Shown here in pieces: positions 9,001 to 16,959 of a stretch of 26,156 bases of DNA (positions are counted from its first letter, which is position 1; each line of letters starts with the position of its first letter). The DNA comes from a virus: the IMG/VR virus record IMGVR_UViG_3300030098_001138, positions 18,370-44,525 of that record. One strand, 5' to 3'. The position numbers were made by a program, and so were the translations under genes. The notes below the pieces were generated by a model that saw nothing but the letters and a program-made list of their open reading frames with translations, ran no database searches and was not told the origin of the DNA.

Positions 9001-10239
9001 TGGGCTAAGATACAAAAGAACTTATTAGTATGGACTACAGTCGCAGGTTTACCTTTAGCAACTGTATCTTCTTTTGTAGAATACATGATGACGATGAGAG
9101 CATTAAGTCCTGAACAAATTCAAAAAACTTTTAAAGGTTCTGCTAAAGAATTTGCTCAAGCTGCTTGGTCTACTATAATGAATCCTAGATTAAGTTCTAC
9201 TCAGCAACGTATTGAAAAAGAAAATAGACAGCAGGATCTAAAAGATCTTGGCTTCTTTGATTGGGATGTAGGTGCTGCACAAACTACAGGTGCTACAGAA
9301 AATACTTATGCTTCAAGATATTTGTTAGATAAGTATTTTAGATTAATTGGTTTGCAGCAGTGGACAGATTATACACGTAATATAAGAGCTTCTATAGCAG
9401 ATGATTTTGTTAGAAATCATATGGAAACAATCTTAAGACAAAGAAGAACAGCCGGTCTTAGAAGTAATGAAGTACAAGAAGCTGAATCACAATTAAGTAA
9501 CTTAGGAATAAATGTTGGTAGGCTTGTTGAGCTATGGAGTGGACCTAAAATTATTCCAAATATAGGAACTGATAACGAAGCTAATATAAAAATCATTGAA
9601 GAATGGGGAGCTGAGTTTGATAGGATGATGAATCATGCTAGATTCAATTTTGTTAATGAAGCAATAGCATTACCTGGTACTGCTAACAGACCATTGTTTT
9701 ATCAGAACCAACACTTAGCATTGTTTACACAGTTCCAAGGTTTTATTGCTACCTTTACCGCTAATCAAATACCTAGAATGTGGGGTGATTATGTTAAGCG
9801 TGGTACACCTGCAATGAAGTATAATGCTTTTGCAGTTATGAGTTCAATGATTTTATTAGGATTTGTTTCACAGTATTTAAAAGATCTATTAAAGTATCAT
9901 AAGCCAACACCTTACTTAGATCGTATGGAAAAAATACAAAGAGGAATAGGAGCATCAGGTATGATAGGTGTTTATGAAAGACCACTTGATTTCTTCTTTC
10001 CTATTTACGAAACATCTTCTAAAAATAATTTAGAGTGGTTCTTTAATACAGTATCAGGTGAAGCTGCAGCATTATCAAATGTATCAAGAGCAGCTACAGG
10101 TGTTACTCAAATGGTAGCAGGAAGTACTGAGCCAGGTCTTTATAAAGTATTAAAGACAATGCCTGTAATAGGACCGTTTAATCAATTTAATAAAGGAATA
10201 TCTAATAGAGTTACTAACTTTTTTAGTAGTGGAGAATAA
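6001..10239 (+). CDS. Giant internal virion (ejection) protein with N-terminal SNase-like domain
   Basis: A protein of 1412 aa, ATG preceded by AGGAG. Residues about 24-130 resemble a staphylococcal nuclease (thermonuclease) domain: LDADTV (28-32, the DGDT strand), FLRIQG with Arg41 (SNase Arg35 position), SAPE with Glu49 (Glu43) and RGRDLV with Arg114 (Arg87). The calcium ligand Asp40 of SNase is replaced by Ser46. Residues about 320-430 are hydrophobic and glycine-rich, and further hydrophobic helices occur at about 1010-1030 and 1280-1300. The C-terminal third is helical with FTQFQGFIATFTANQIP. Size and position match T7 gp15/gp16, which are injected to form a DNA-translocating channel. 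Ejection function is inferred; the nuclease-like domain is read directly from motifs, but activity is unknown. Confidence 0.75.
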   Translation: MESISLDRLKRPTPVEGSEEYKSFTFLDADTVTDSQGNFLRIQGLSAPEILHAQKDGSLKEAEAGGWEAAKQIEGIANKLGYNKIEYLTNPDGTPMMDATGTRQLVRIKDSRGRDLVESLSTYGIGDLGKYSSKAEIDARLWGNALQDPGLDPYNDLELNEFQKAKIAITEATKAERLHELRAKKVALNEQELAALNSERQPGESLEAFAIRKRAAKDYSNLLVQIRHTDRTIDNQALHPWTEGFDIGWTGAIEGMFGAVDMIGEKTGFNWLESIGEDGVKRQRDYLKNKPDLKMNLLKPKLDDAGNVIGNQWDVGGISGFFEYVGNMGAVSLPYMGVTFAGTMLAPVTGGTSLVAATGIGAMSGVGLSMLAPVSMYAGQTWNEMEGDNKSATLAAAAGITMAVLDRLGIKGLIGVGGTTGTLLKAETRQQIIKAMLKENVDIRRAERLSGLKGKQLTPKLTKDGARIVLNKLGRMEAVRYLDDAARIAKEQLKARNILRALTTRGILGFGIESSTEVGQELTGYLAAVFGSDKQFDAVQLVDRLTNAAIAGGTLGAGFSAPGTAIDAAAWTDVAVRKAPEEAARLHQEEQWRKEAEVNKQEVKSKSADGKSTVTTMQGTQLSIDDLQEQNIKEQNKRKKKTKTKQKTPEYSDRVDAGKRDFANRTAGERVVDAVKAIPSLVKGAMPFIFWPAAHESKAMRKLGSFFNGFLHRIYSGETFEEFKHLTLAKYRNIMQSPAEIAKAAGFGTINQVELSKIINDFANWVGKRKIIKAVRNKDGTITHSLNPKFNWKNAPKNIRKHRKWLEVYAMNAARLGDMLWDDQKKAREAAGKKWDVGRIENYILRYKAFDKVAIEKKKNEFINALVKHKKLSVKEATDITNNILNNRDVVDGSSLFQVARGKQKPGSHKGRKLNLSDDKNFDAFMETDAFINVSNSAKSATRFIAYQKFVGDNGEVINEYLQQAIDEGMDEGKVNRIAVAIQDYLDAESGNYKRIQNETWAKIQKNLLVWTTVAGLPLATVSSFVEYMMTMRALSPEQIQKTFKGSAKEFAQAAWSTIMNPRLSSTQQRIEKENRQQDLKDLGFFDWDVGAAQTTGATENTYASRYLLDKYFRLIGLQQWTDYTRNIRASIADDFVRNHMETILRQRRTAGLRSNEVQEAESQLSNLGINVGRLVELWSGPKIIPNIGTDNEANIKIIEEWGAEFDRMMNHARFNFVNEAIALPGTANRPLFYQNQHLALFTQFQGFIATFTANQIPRMWGDYVKRGTPAMKYNAFAVMSSMILLGFVSQYLKDLLKYHKPTPYLDRMEKIQRGIGASGMIGVYERPLDFFFPIYETSSKNNLEWFFNTVSGEAAALSNVSRAATGVTQMVAGSTEPGLYKVLKTMPVIGPFNQFNKGISNRVTNFFSSGE

Positions 10240-10242
10240 TTA

Positions 10243-13200
10243 ATGGCAATACAAACAACTGTCGGGCAAGGTATAGGTACTGAAGCTATGAATCTTGCGG
10301 ATCAAAGACGTAAAGAAATGTTTGAAAAGCAAGGAATAAAAATATCTGATTTAACTAAAGCTGGTAGAAGAAACTTAGGATCAGTTGATACTGAAACTTT
10401 TGTACCACCAAGAGAAACAACAGAAGAAAAAGATGTCTTTGATTATTTAAGAGAAGAAGAAGACGCAGCAATAAGACAGAACTTACAAGAGAATACGGCT
10501 TTAACTCCTGCTCCAGTACGTCCTGAGAATATGCAAGAGCTAGCTGAGCAGCAAGCACAAGCAGAAGCTAATGCAGCACAAAGAGAAATTGAAAAAGTTA
10601 ATCCTATAAGTAAAGTATTTGGAGCAGATAGTTTTGAAGATATTAAACAAAGAATTGATGCAGAGAAACGTAATTTAGATCCTTCGGATAATACTGCTAT
10701 TGCAGGATTAAATAGATCTAACCCTATACAAGGTGCTTTCTGGCGTGCTGGACAAATGGCTACTTACTTTATTCCAGGTTCTGAGTTATCGCCTTTACAG
10801 TTAGCTACATTAATGTCTCGTAGTTATAAAGATGAAGCTGGTAATGTAATACCTAATTGGGATGCTGCTTTAACTGCAGCTGATAGAATAAAGGTAGCTA
10901 AGAAACGAGGATTATTACCAGATGAAACTACTAAAATAGATACTACTGCTAAAGAGTATGCTGCAGATGAAGTACAAGGAGCATTGGCTGGTGTAGAGTT
11001 TGGTAGAAAAATATCTACAAAAGAAGATACTAAAGGACAAGAAGTAGAATCACAACCTGATGCACCTATTTTTAAAGACTCTCGTTTAAATACTAATGCT
11101 ACTAGTATAATCTTTCATAGTGATTTATTAGATGCAGGAATAGAAGGAACTAATAAAAGAGGTGAAGCTACTTTAGTTATAGACCCTAAGTTTAAAGAGA
11201 TAATGAGTCTTGCAACAGAAGCATTTTTAATGGAACAAATGTTTACAGCTGATGATGCAGATACTACAGTATCAGAGCCTGATGAAAGAGGGTATAGTAC
11301 TAAGTCTCTTAAAACAACAGCCTCAAAAGGTTCTCAAAGATTAGGTAGAGATATATTTCAAGCATGGAAAAGACAGCAAGCTAATGATTTAGGATTAGAA
11401 ACAGATTCTTATTTAGATACTTATGATCAAATTAGTCCAGCAGTATTTACTCATATAGGCAATATGGCTAAACAATTTTATGCAGCTGTTAATCCTACAA
11501 TATTTAAAAGAACAGGTAGAGAATTAGCAGGTGAAGGTGTAAATGATGATTTTACACAAACAGAATATGAGTTAACTGATTACGGTATTGATACTTTAAC
11601 TAGATTACATAGAGCTAATTGGGGATTGTTTGAAAACCAAGAAGTAAAACCATTAAGCGCTCCATCTGAAACTGGATTGTTTATGTTTGAAGGTCGTACA
11701 AGAACTAAAGATGTAACTACTCAAATTCCTGGTAGAGAAAAAGGAGACCGTAAACTTCTTAATGAAGCTAGAAAGAATGCGAACAGTGTAGCTATGGTTA
11801 CAGATCAGAGAAGATTAAATACAGCTTTAATGTTTGGGATGTTAGGATTAGTAAACGCTGGAGGAAGAAGCCAAAGTACAGGTGAATATAATTTTCAAAA
11901 TACTAATAATGATTATGCAAATATGTTTGGTATTGGTGAAGCAACATTCAATGCAATGAAATCTGAAAAAGCTAGATTATATAATGCAGCTAAGAGAGCT
12001 GTTGCAAGAAAACAATTTGAAAAAGCTAAAAGCCTTCAAGCCTTAGCAGACTCTTATGATCCTGGTCATATTTTAACTTTAGAAAGAGAAAAGTTTATAA
12101 GTATATTAGAAGGAGCTGGTAGATATAGTACAAATCCTAAGGGTAATGCAATACCTAATCATTTAACGTTTGCTATACAAGCATTAACAGGTAGAATGCA
12201 TGCTCAACAAACAATATTTAATCCTCAAGCACATAAGTTAATTAGATTTATAGTAGGTGGAAAAAATAAATATCAATGGAAACCTGGTGATAATTCTAAG
12301 TTAGATAATAATTGGAAGGAAGGAATTAGTGCTAAGTTATTTGAAAAGAAATTTAAAAAGACACATGGATTTAAAAGAAGTAAAGAGGAAAGAATAAAAG
12401 TATTTAATGATCTTGCTAATGAAACAGATCCTAATAGTCAGTATAAAAAGTTTGTGAGATGGGGAAATGAATTGCAAGCTCTTATAAATAAGTTTGATAG
12501 TAGACAAGCTAAAGAACAATTAGCTCTTCTTAAAAGTATACAAGACCCTACAAAAATGGGTGAGTTAAGGAAACAAATATTTAATAGTATATCCGATAAG
12601 AATCCTATTAAAGATCAAATCTTAAGAGAAGAATTAGCAGGTGAAAAAGAAGAAGCAATAGCTATGGCAGATTATCTTATGGACTTAGCTGCGTATGATG
12701 CTGCTAAAAAAAATAATACTCATCATACTTCATCTGTAATTTTTGAGGCTGATGGTATTACCCATGGTCCTTCTACTATGGCAATGATTTTAGGTAGCAC
12801 AGGAATTGCTAAGAGAGCCGGTGTTCTTATGGATCAGGATTTTTCTCAGATGACTAAATCATCAGACTTCCGAGATCTTAGAGATCATATGGCACGTGTT
12901 ATGAGGGCAAGTCTTGAGGAAGTTTCAGGTGCTTTAGGTGTTAGTCATGATAAAGAAACCTATAATGAACTACTTGAATTAGCAATTAAGGATAGAGATA
13001 ACTTTCTTAAACAATCTCCGATGACTATGGGATATGGACAAGAGATAGCTTCATTAATAGATCACGTAGATACTACTATATTTCTTAATCCGGATATAGA
13101 TGAATTAATTAAAACAAAATTAGATGGTAACTACAATTCAGCTTCTGATTTCTTACATTCTATATTAGTAGATTCTATATATAAAACATTTGATACAGAT

Positions 13201-14340
13201 ACAATAAAAGCTAGTAAACAAATTAAAAATAATGCGTATGCATCAGCTTTAACAGACTTAGATATTATTATAGATGCACCTGCTGGTAATGCTCTTGCAA
13301 TTTTAGGTGGTGAATCAGTTCAAAAGTTTCAAACATATCTTACTGAAGCATTATATGATGATAACCGACAGCCTATTATGAAGAAAGAAAAAATAAGAAT
13401 AGGTAGAGATGATCAAGGTAATCCTATATATCAAACAGATGAGCAAGGGAACTTTGTATATAACACTTATCATAGAACAAAACAAACTTCTGTAACACAT
13501 TATGGAGAAGCATATAGTCCTTCAGCCCCTAGAAATCAAGGAGGTATGAGGATATTTGGTGGCTGGACTACAGGTAGATTATTACCTGCATTAGTACAAC
13601 CTTATGATGCTAATATGATAGCACGTACTTTATCTGGTAATTCATGGAATAGAATAATTGAAGAGTCAACTGCAGCAGGAAACGCTCAGCCTTTTGTATT
13701 ACCAATCTTTGATGCATTCCTAGTAGACTTAGGTTCTATGAATGCAGTACTAGAAGAATCTAATAAGCATCATATTGATTCTATTATTAATCATAATTAT
13801 GTAGAAAAAGTAGCACACGATTGGTATAATAATTGGAAGCAAGTAATTAATAAGATACCTGATGATAAACCTTTATCTCAAATAAATATGAATGAGATAC
13901 TTGGAAGAGCACCTCTTACAGAATTAGAAGCAGAAACTCATAGTTGGATGGATGCTAAAACAGGTAAAGGTCCTTTCCGTATGTTAGCTATGAATACTAA
14001 TCAATTAGATTTACAAAAAATGTTTGCAAGAACTAAGAACTATACAGAAACTATTAGTATTAAGGAGTGGGAAGAGAAAGCATGGAGGCAAGCAGGCATT
14101 GATGCTAAAGAAGCTCTTAATCAAATTAGAAAGAAGAATGTAAAACTTGAGGCTGATGATATAACGGGGCGTGATTTGAAAACAATTATAGATGTAATTA
14201 TAAGAAGTCCTATTGGTTTAAATCTTGACAAACAAAATCAAATCTTAGTTAAAAGAACTGCTGAAAAGAGAACTGCTTTAATACAAATGGTTAAAGAGCA
14301 GATAGCTAAAGGAGTATTAAATAAAAATATTAATTTATAA
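10243..14340 (+). CDS. Virion-operon single-subunit RNA polymerase (N4 vRNAP-like), 1365 aa
   Basis: The motifs of single-subunit RNA polymerases appear in the right order. LTGRMHAQQTIFNPQ (648-662) matches the T7 RNAP WRGR...FNPQG segment, Arg651 being the conserved Arg. EADGITHGP (835-843) is motif A, Asp837 corresponding to T7 Asp537. R918...K923QSPMTMGYG (to 932) is motif B, the Lys-Tyr spacing being identical to T7 Lys631-Tyr639. LPIFDAFLVD has Asp1157 at the motif C position (T7 Asp812), though the usual preceding His is Phe1156. About 640 residues precede the first motif and about 200 follow the last. The gene is the last of the virion operon, with virion-gene codon and base use. N4 packages a polymerase of this superfamily in its capsid; by analogy this one would be injected to transcribe early genes. 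Packaging is inferred, and N4 vRNAP is much longer (about 3500 aa). Confidence 0.72.
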   Translation: MAIQTTVGQGIGTEAMNLADQRRKEMFEKQGIKISDLTKAGRRNLGSVDTETFVPPRETTEEKDVFDYLREEEDAAIRQNLQENTALTPAPVRPENMQELAEQQAQAEANAAQREIEKVNPISKVFGADSFEDIKQRIDAEKRNLDPSDNTAIAGLNRSNPIQGAFWRAGQMATYFIPGSELSPLQLATLMSRSYKDEAGNVIPNWDAALTAADRIKVAKKRGLLPDETTKIDTTAKEYAADEVQGALAGVEFGRKISTKEDTKGQEVESQPDAPIFKDSRLNTNATSIIFHSDLLDAGIEGTNKRGEATLVIDPKFKEIMSLATEAFLMEQMFTADDADTTVSEPDERGYSTKSLKTTASKGSQRLGRDIFQAWKRQQANDLGLETDSYLDTYDQISPAVFTHIGNMAKQFYAAVNPTIFKRTGRELAGEGVNDDFTQTEYELTDYGIDTLTRLHRANWGLFENQEVKPLSAPSETGLFMFEGRTRTKDVTTQIPGREKGDRKLLNEARKNANSVAMVTDQRRLNTALMFGMLGLVNAGGRSQSTGEYNFQNTNNDYANMFGIGEATFNAMKSEKARLYNAAKRAVARKQFEKAKSLQALADSYDPGHILTLEREKFISILEGAGRYSTNPKGNAIPNHLTFAIQALTGRMHAQQTIFNPQAHKLIRFIVGGKNKYQWKPGDNSKLDNNWKEGISAKLFEKKFKKTHGFKRSKEERIKVFNDLANETDPNSQYKKFVRWGNELQALINKFDSRQAKEQLALLKSIQDPTKMGELRKQIFNSISDKNPIKDQILREELAGEKEEAIAMADYLMDLAAYDAAKKNNTHHTSSVIFEADGITHGPSTMAMILGSTGIAKRAGVLMDQDFSQMTKSSDFRDLRDHMARVMRASLEEVSGALGVSHDKETYNELLELAIKDRDNFLKQSPMTMGYGQEIASLIDHVDTTIFLNPDIDELIKTKLDGNYNSASDFLHSILVDSIYKTFDTDTIKASKQIKNNAYASALTDLDIIIDAPAGNALAILGGESVQKFQTYLTEALYDDNRQPIMKKEKIRIGRDDQGNPIYQTDEQGNFVYNTYHRTKQTSVTHYGEAYSPSAPRNQGGMRIFGGWTTGRLLPALVQPYDANMIARTLSGNSWNRIIEESTAAGNAQPFVLPIFDAFLVDLGSMNAVLEESNKHHIDSIINHNYVEKVAHDWYNNWKQVINKIPDDKPLSQINMNEILGRAPLTELEAETHSWMDAKTGKGPFRMLAMNTNQLDLQKMFARTKNYTETISIKEWEEKAWRQAGIDAKEALNQIRKKNVKLEADDITGRDLKTIIDVIIRSPIGLNLDKQNQILVKRTAEKRTALIQMVKEQIAKGVLNKNINL

Positions 14341-14365
14341 ATGTCTCCTTAAAGAGGAAAGCAAA

Positions 14366-14371
14366 ATGTAA
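14366..14371 (+). other. Start-stop element (ATG followed directly by TAA)
   Basis: Downstream of the last virion gene, GAGG at 14354-14357 is followed 8 nt later by ATG and immediately by TAA. The spacing is that of a genuine ribosome binding site, yet the open frame is a single codon. It may be accidental, or it may capture ribosomes ahead of the 26-aa gene and the terminator. Confidence 0.3.
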
Positions 14372-14390
14372 CTATAACTATAGAGGGTTT
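14371..14390 (+). promoter_or_regulatory. Possible T7-type phage promoter (TATAACTATAG)
   Basis: The sequence ACTATAACTATAGAGGGTTT contains ACTATAG followed by purines, as in the core of T7-family promoters (ACTATAGGGAGA). A related string, AGTTATAGAAAGAGG, occurs upstream of the small terminase gene at 24780-24794. The upstream half does not resemble the T7 consensus, and the promoter of this particular polymerase is unknown. The GAGGG also serves as ribosome binding site of the following small ORF. Confidence 0.25.
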
Positions 14391-14393
14391 AAG

Positions 14394-14474
14394 ATGTGGC
14401 CGTTGTTTCATAGAAGATTTTTAGATTTTAATTATGACTATGTAGATTTTTCAAAACTGTTTAGCCGTTACTAA
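14394..14474 (+). CDS. 26-aa small protein, end of the virion operon
   Basis: ATG at 14394 lies 6 nt after GAGGG and opens 26 codons ending in TAA, just before the terminator. The peptide is aromatic and charged: MWPLFHRRFLDFN, then YDYVDFSKLFSRY. It has no signal peptide and no obvious membrane segment. A well-placed ribosome binding site and lack of overlap with other genes favour a real gene, but its length is short enough to be chance. Function unknown. Confidence 0.45.
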   Translation: MWPLFHRRFLDFNYDYVDFSKLFSRY

Positions 14475-14481
14475 ATTATAA

Positions 14482-14530
14482 AAAAAATTCCCCGAGAATA
14501 TCGCAATGATAAACTCGGGGATTTTTTTTT
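14482..14530. terminator. Bidirectional intrinsic terminator between convergent operons
   Basis: CCCCGAG (14490-14496) pairs with CTCGGGG (14514-14520). Inside, TATC and GATA pair across an AA/AA internal loop around the loop GCAAT. A run of A precedes and a run of T follows, so the hairpin has a U-tract in both directions. It ends the virion operon (plus) and the replication operon (minus). The minus-strand stop codon of the next gene lies within the T-tract. Confidence 0.93.
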
Positions 14531-14789
14531 AGTTGTCTTTAACTTTTTGAAGAGCTTGTCTCTTCCAATCGTTAGCACTCTTTATACCTTCTTCTAAGTT
14601 ATTCTTTTTAGTATAGAAGTTTATAATTCTTTGGTATTCATTTTCAATTATTAATTCGTCTAACTCTTGATCAGTCATTTGATTGTCAAGATTTGGATCC
14701 ATTCCTAATTCATTTAGTGCTGTCTTAGTATCAGGTTGTAAGCCTAATCTTACAGGTAGTATTCCTTTCTTATGCGAAGAAGTAGTCAC
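14529..14789 (-). CDS. Hypothetical 86-aa protein, last gene of the replication operon
   Basis: The start is GTG at 14789, inside the 3' end of the RNA polymerase gene (20-nt overlap), with GAGAGG about 9 nt upstream. The protein MTTSSHKKGILPVRLGLQP... is highly charged and mostly helical, with an acidic middle (MTDQELDELIIENEY) and a basic tail (WKRQALQKVKDN). No domain is recognised. Overlap with the polymerase gene implies coupled translation. The stop codon lies in the T-rich flank of the shared terminator. Confidence 0.75.
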   Translation of the reverse strand: MTTSSHKKGILPVRLGLQPDTKTALNELGMDPNLDNQMTDQELDELIIENEYQRIINFYTKKNNLEEGIKSANDWKRQALQKVKDN

Positions 14790-16959
14790 TGTTCTTTACC
14801 TCTCTAATGTCTAAGCTACCTAGCTTAGGTTGGTTATAATTAAAGTTATCTGGATTTGTTACAATCATTCTCTCAATGACCTCAAAGAAATTAGAATAAC
14901 TATACATTAATATAAACTCTTCTTTAATAAGATCTAATAGTTCATCTACATCACAGGCATGTACACTAAATGAATCGTGTACGGCGCCAAAATCTGCCCC
15001 CCATTTAGCTATAACTCTAGCCATATGAGAGGCATCCATAGAGTGTACAAAGTTAGGTGAGATTCCAGACATAAACGATCTTATCTTTGGTTTATCTGTA
15101 GGCTCTTTACCTACATGTTGGATTCTTATAGTATCGGTTTCTTCTTTACTACCATCTTCTTTAGTTAAGATAGGCTTAACCTTTCTTTGACTACAACTAA
15201 TGATAGCTTTTTCTTTAAATTCATTCTCAACGAATGCTTCATATATAACTGGAAACCCAGATGGTGTTGTCCATCTTATAGATTTCTGTTTGATATTCTT
15301 AGAATACTCTGATGCTATTTCAGCTTCAGCAATCTTCTGTAAGAATTTCATTGTTTGTAGTGGACCTGCACAAACACTATCAATAGCTTTAATTAAATGT
15401 TTAGCAAGTAACTCACAGTCCTCTTCAGTTATATTATACTTATCTAAGTACCCTTCTACATGACAGTCAAGATACATATTCTCTGCGATCTTCTGAGCTC
15501 CTGCGCTGTACGCACGAGTCATGGAACCGCGTTTAGCTATACCTTTACGTATATGTTTCATTGACATTTGTCTTTCTTCAAACCATTCAGGAACTCTCTT
15601 GATTAAATCTTTAGCACATTGTACATAAAAATCTTTTTGTATATCCTGTGGTACAATTCCAACTAACTCTCCTGCTTCTTTGTCTTTAGACATAGCGCAT
15701 AGATGTTGCCATCCATTATTAGAACCGTCAATTGGTATTGGAAGATAAGTAATATATTCTTCTTGATCTAATGCATCTTTAATTTCTAATACACTAGCTA
15801 GCAAGCTAATAGGTTTTTCTGCAACAGGACTTATAATTTCTTTATCAGCTATCTCTAATAGCTTATCAATATTATTATCAGTCCATGCTTCACGATCTTC
15901 TAACGTCATTTTATCTACAGATATATCATCTAACTCTTCATCCTTTAAGTAAGGAAGATAGTCAGTTGTTAACCACTCAGGAAGATTATCTTTACTATAA
16001 GTTTCATTATAGCAGCAAGCTATATGAATCTTAAGTCTTCTTAATCCTGCGTCTGTCATAGGTTTACCTTTAGCAAAAAGCATTTGACCTCTTGCTAAAT
16101 CGTTACCTTGAAAGTTTAGGAATGGTGTAGTATAATATATTCTACCACGATAATCTGCTTCTACATATTGATAAAATGATTTGTCACCTATCAGTTTAGA
16201 TCGTGCCATAGTTAAATCAAATTCTATTATCTTTGATTTATATTTCTTAGGAAAGTCTTTGTACTGATCTAGTATTTTATTTCTATTACGATTTAAAATA
16301 TTTCTAATCTTGTTATTAACTTTCCATTCAGTTTGTTGCAACACATTCATGCTTTTAATAAAGCTGTTTGCTAAGTAAGGTTTAAACTCTTTACTTCTAT
16401 CATGTGTCCATCCTTTTATTACAGGTCTTTCAGTAGGTTGCATTAAAGAATTAATAGGTTCAGGCTTTTCAAAGACAGTTCCTTTTAATAAATCCATGCT
16501 ACCTTCAGGTACAAGTAAGTCCCACTTCTCTGGTATTACTATGTAATGCGCGCGGCTTCTCTTTAAACTACGGTCTAAAGATTCTACTGGAATAAATGTA
16601 TTATCCCTGGTTTTACCTATATTAATTTGATGTGTTTGATAGAAAGGTTCTAAGAATAAATCTCCCATCATAACTCGAAGTCTAAACCAATCCCAAGGTG
16701 CATCATCCTTATTAGAATATTTTATTTCTGTTAAGATATGAGTGCCAACTGCTACGCTCAGGTGCGTAAGGTTAGCTTCACCTTGGTATGATTTGTTTCC
16801 TCTCATACTGTTGCGAGCAAAGTGTTGTTGGATAGTGTCCATAGTAAATACTAAGTACGCTTTTAAATCTTCTAATGAAGTTTCTTTCAAAAGATTACAA
16901 GCAATATGCGCTTTAGATTTAGTAATCTTTTTCTTTAAGTACCCAAGCTGCTCCTCCAT
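14770..16959 (-). CDS. T7-type single-subunit DNA-directed RNA polymerase, 729 aa
   Basis: The motifs in order are DYRGRIYY (269-276) followed by FLNFQGND; motif A IPIDGSNNGWQHLC with catalytic Asp411; motif B AKRGSMTRAYSAGA with Lys476 and Tyr484; motif C AVHDSFSVHACD with catalytic Asp662; and the C-terminal foot ending SDYFFA, as T7 RNAP ends in FAFA. It would transcribe phage genes from its own promoters in the host cytoplasm. It is about 150 residues shorter than T7 RNAP, all missing from the N-terminal side. Motif B reads Tyr-Ser instead of Tyr-Gly. The gene overlaps the dCMP deaminase gene by 25 nt. Its place near the end of the minus-strand operon means another enzyme must first transcribe it. 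Confidence 0.97.
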   Translation of the reverse strand: MEEQLGYLKKKITKSKAHIACNLLKETSLEDLKAYLVFTMDTIQQHFARNSMRGNKSYQGEANLTHLSVAVGTHILTEIKYSNKDDAPWDWFRLRVMMGDLFLEPFYQTHQINIGKTRDNTFIPVESLDRSLKRSRAHYIVIPEKWDLLVPEGSMDLLKGTVFEKPEPINSLMQPTERPVIKGWTHDRSKEFKPYLANSFIKSMNVLQQTEWKVNNKIRNILNRNRNKILDQYKDFPKKYKSKIIEFDLTMARSKLIGDKSFYQYVEADYRGRIYYTTPFLNFQGNDLARGQMLFAKGKPMTDAGLRRLKIHIACCYNETYSKDNLPEWLTTDYLPYLKDEELDDISVDKMTLEDREAWTDNNIDKLLEIADKEIISPVAEKPISLLASVLEIKDALDQEEYITYLPIPIDGSNNGWQHLCAMSKDKEAGELVGIVPQDIQKDFYVQCAKDLIKRVPEWFEERQMSMKHIRKGIAKRGSMTRAYSAGAQKIAENMYLDCHVEGYLDKYNITEEDCELLAKHLIKAIDSVCAGPLQTMKFLQKIAEAEIASEYSKNIKQKSIRWTTPSGFPVIYEAFVENEFKEKAIISCSQRKVKPILTKEDGSKEETDTIRIQHVGKEPTDKPKIRSFMSGISPNFVHSMDASHMARVIAKWGADFGAVHDSFSVHACDVDELLDLIKEEFILMYSYSNFFEVIERMIVTNPDNFNYNQPKLGSLDIREVKNSDYFFA

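Noticed and set aside
14482-14530. Replication origin or packaging hairpin
   Set aside because: A- and T-runs on both sides and its position between convergent operons make a bidirectional terminator the simpler reading.
15200-15463. Plus-strand open frame inside the RNA polymerase gene, and similar frames at 16742, 17062 and 17556
   Set aside because: They are antisense to genes with clear motifs, lack ribosome binding sites and have compositions expected of shadow frames.
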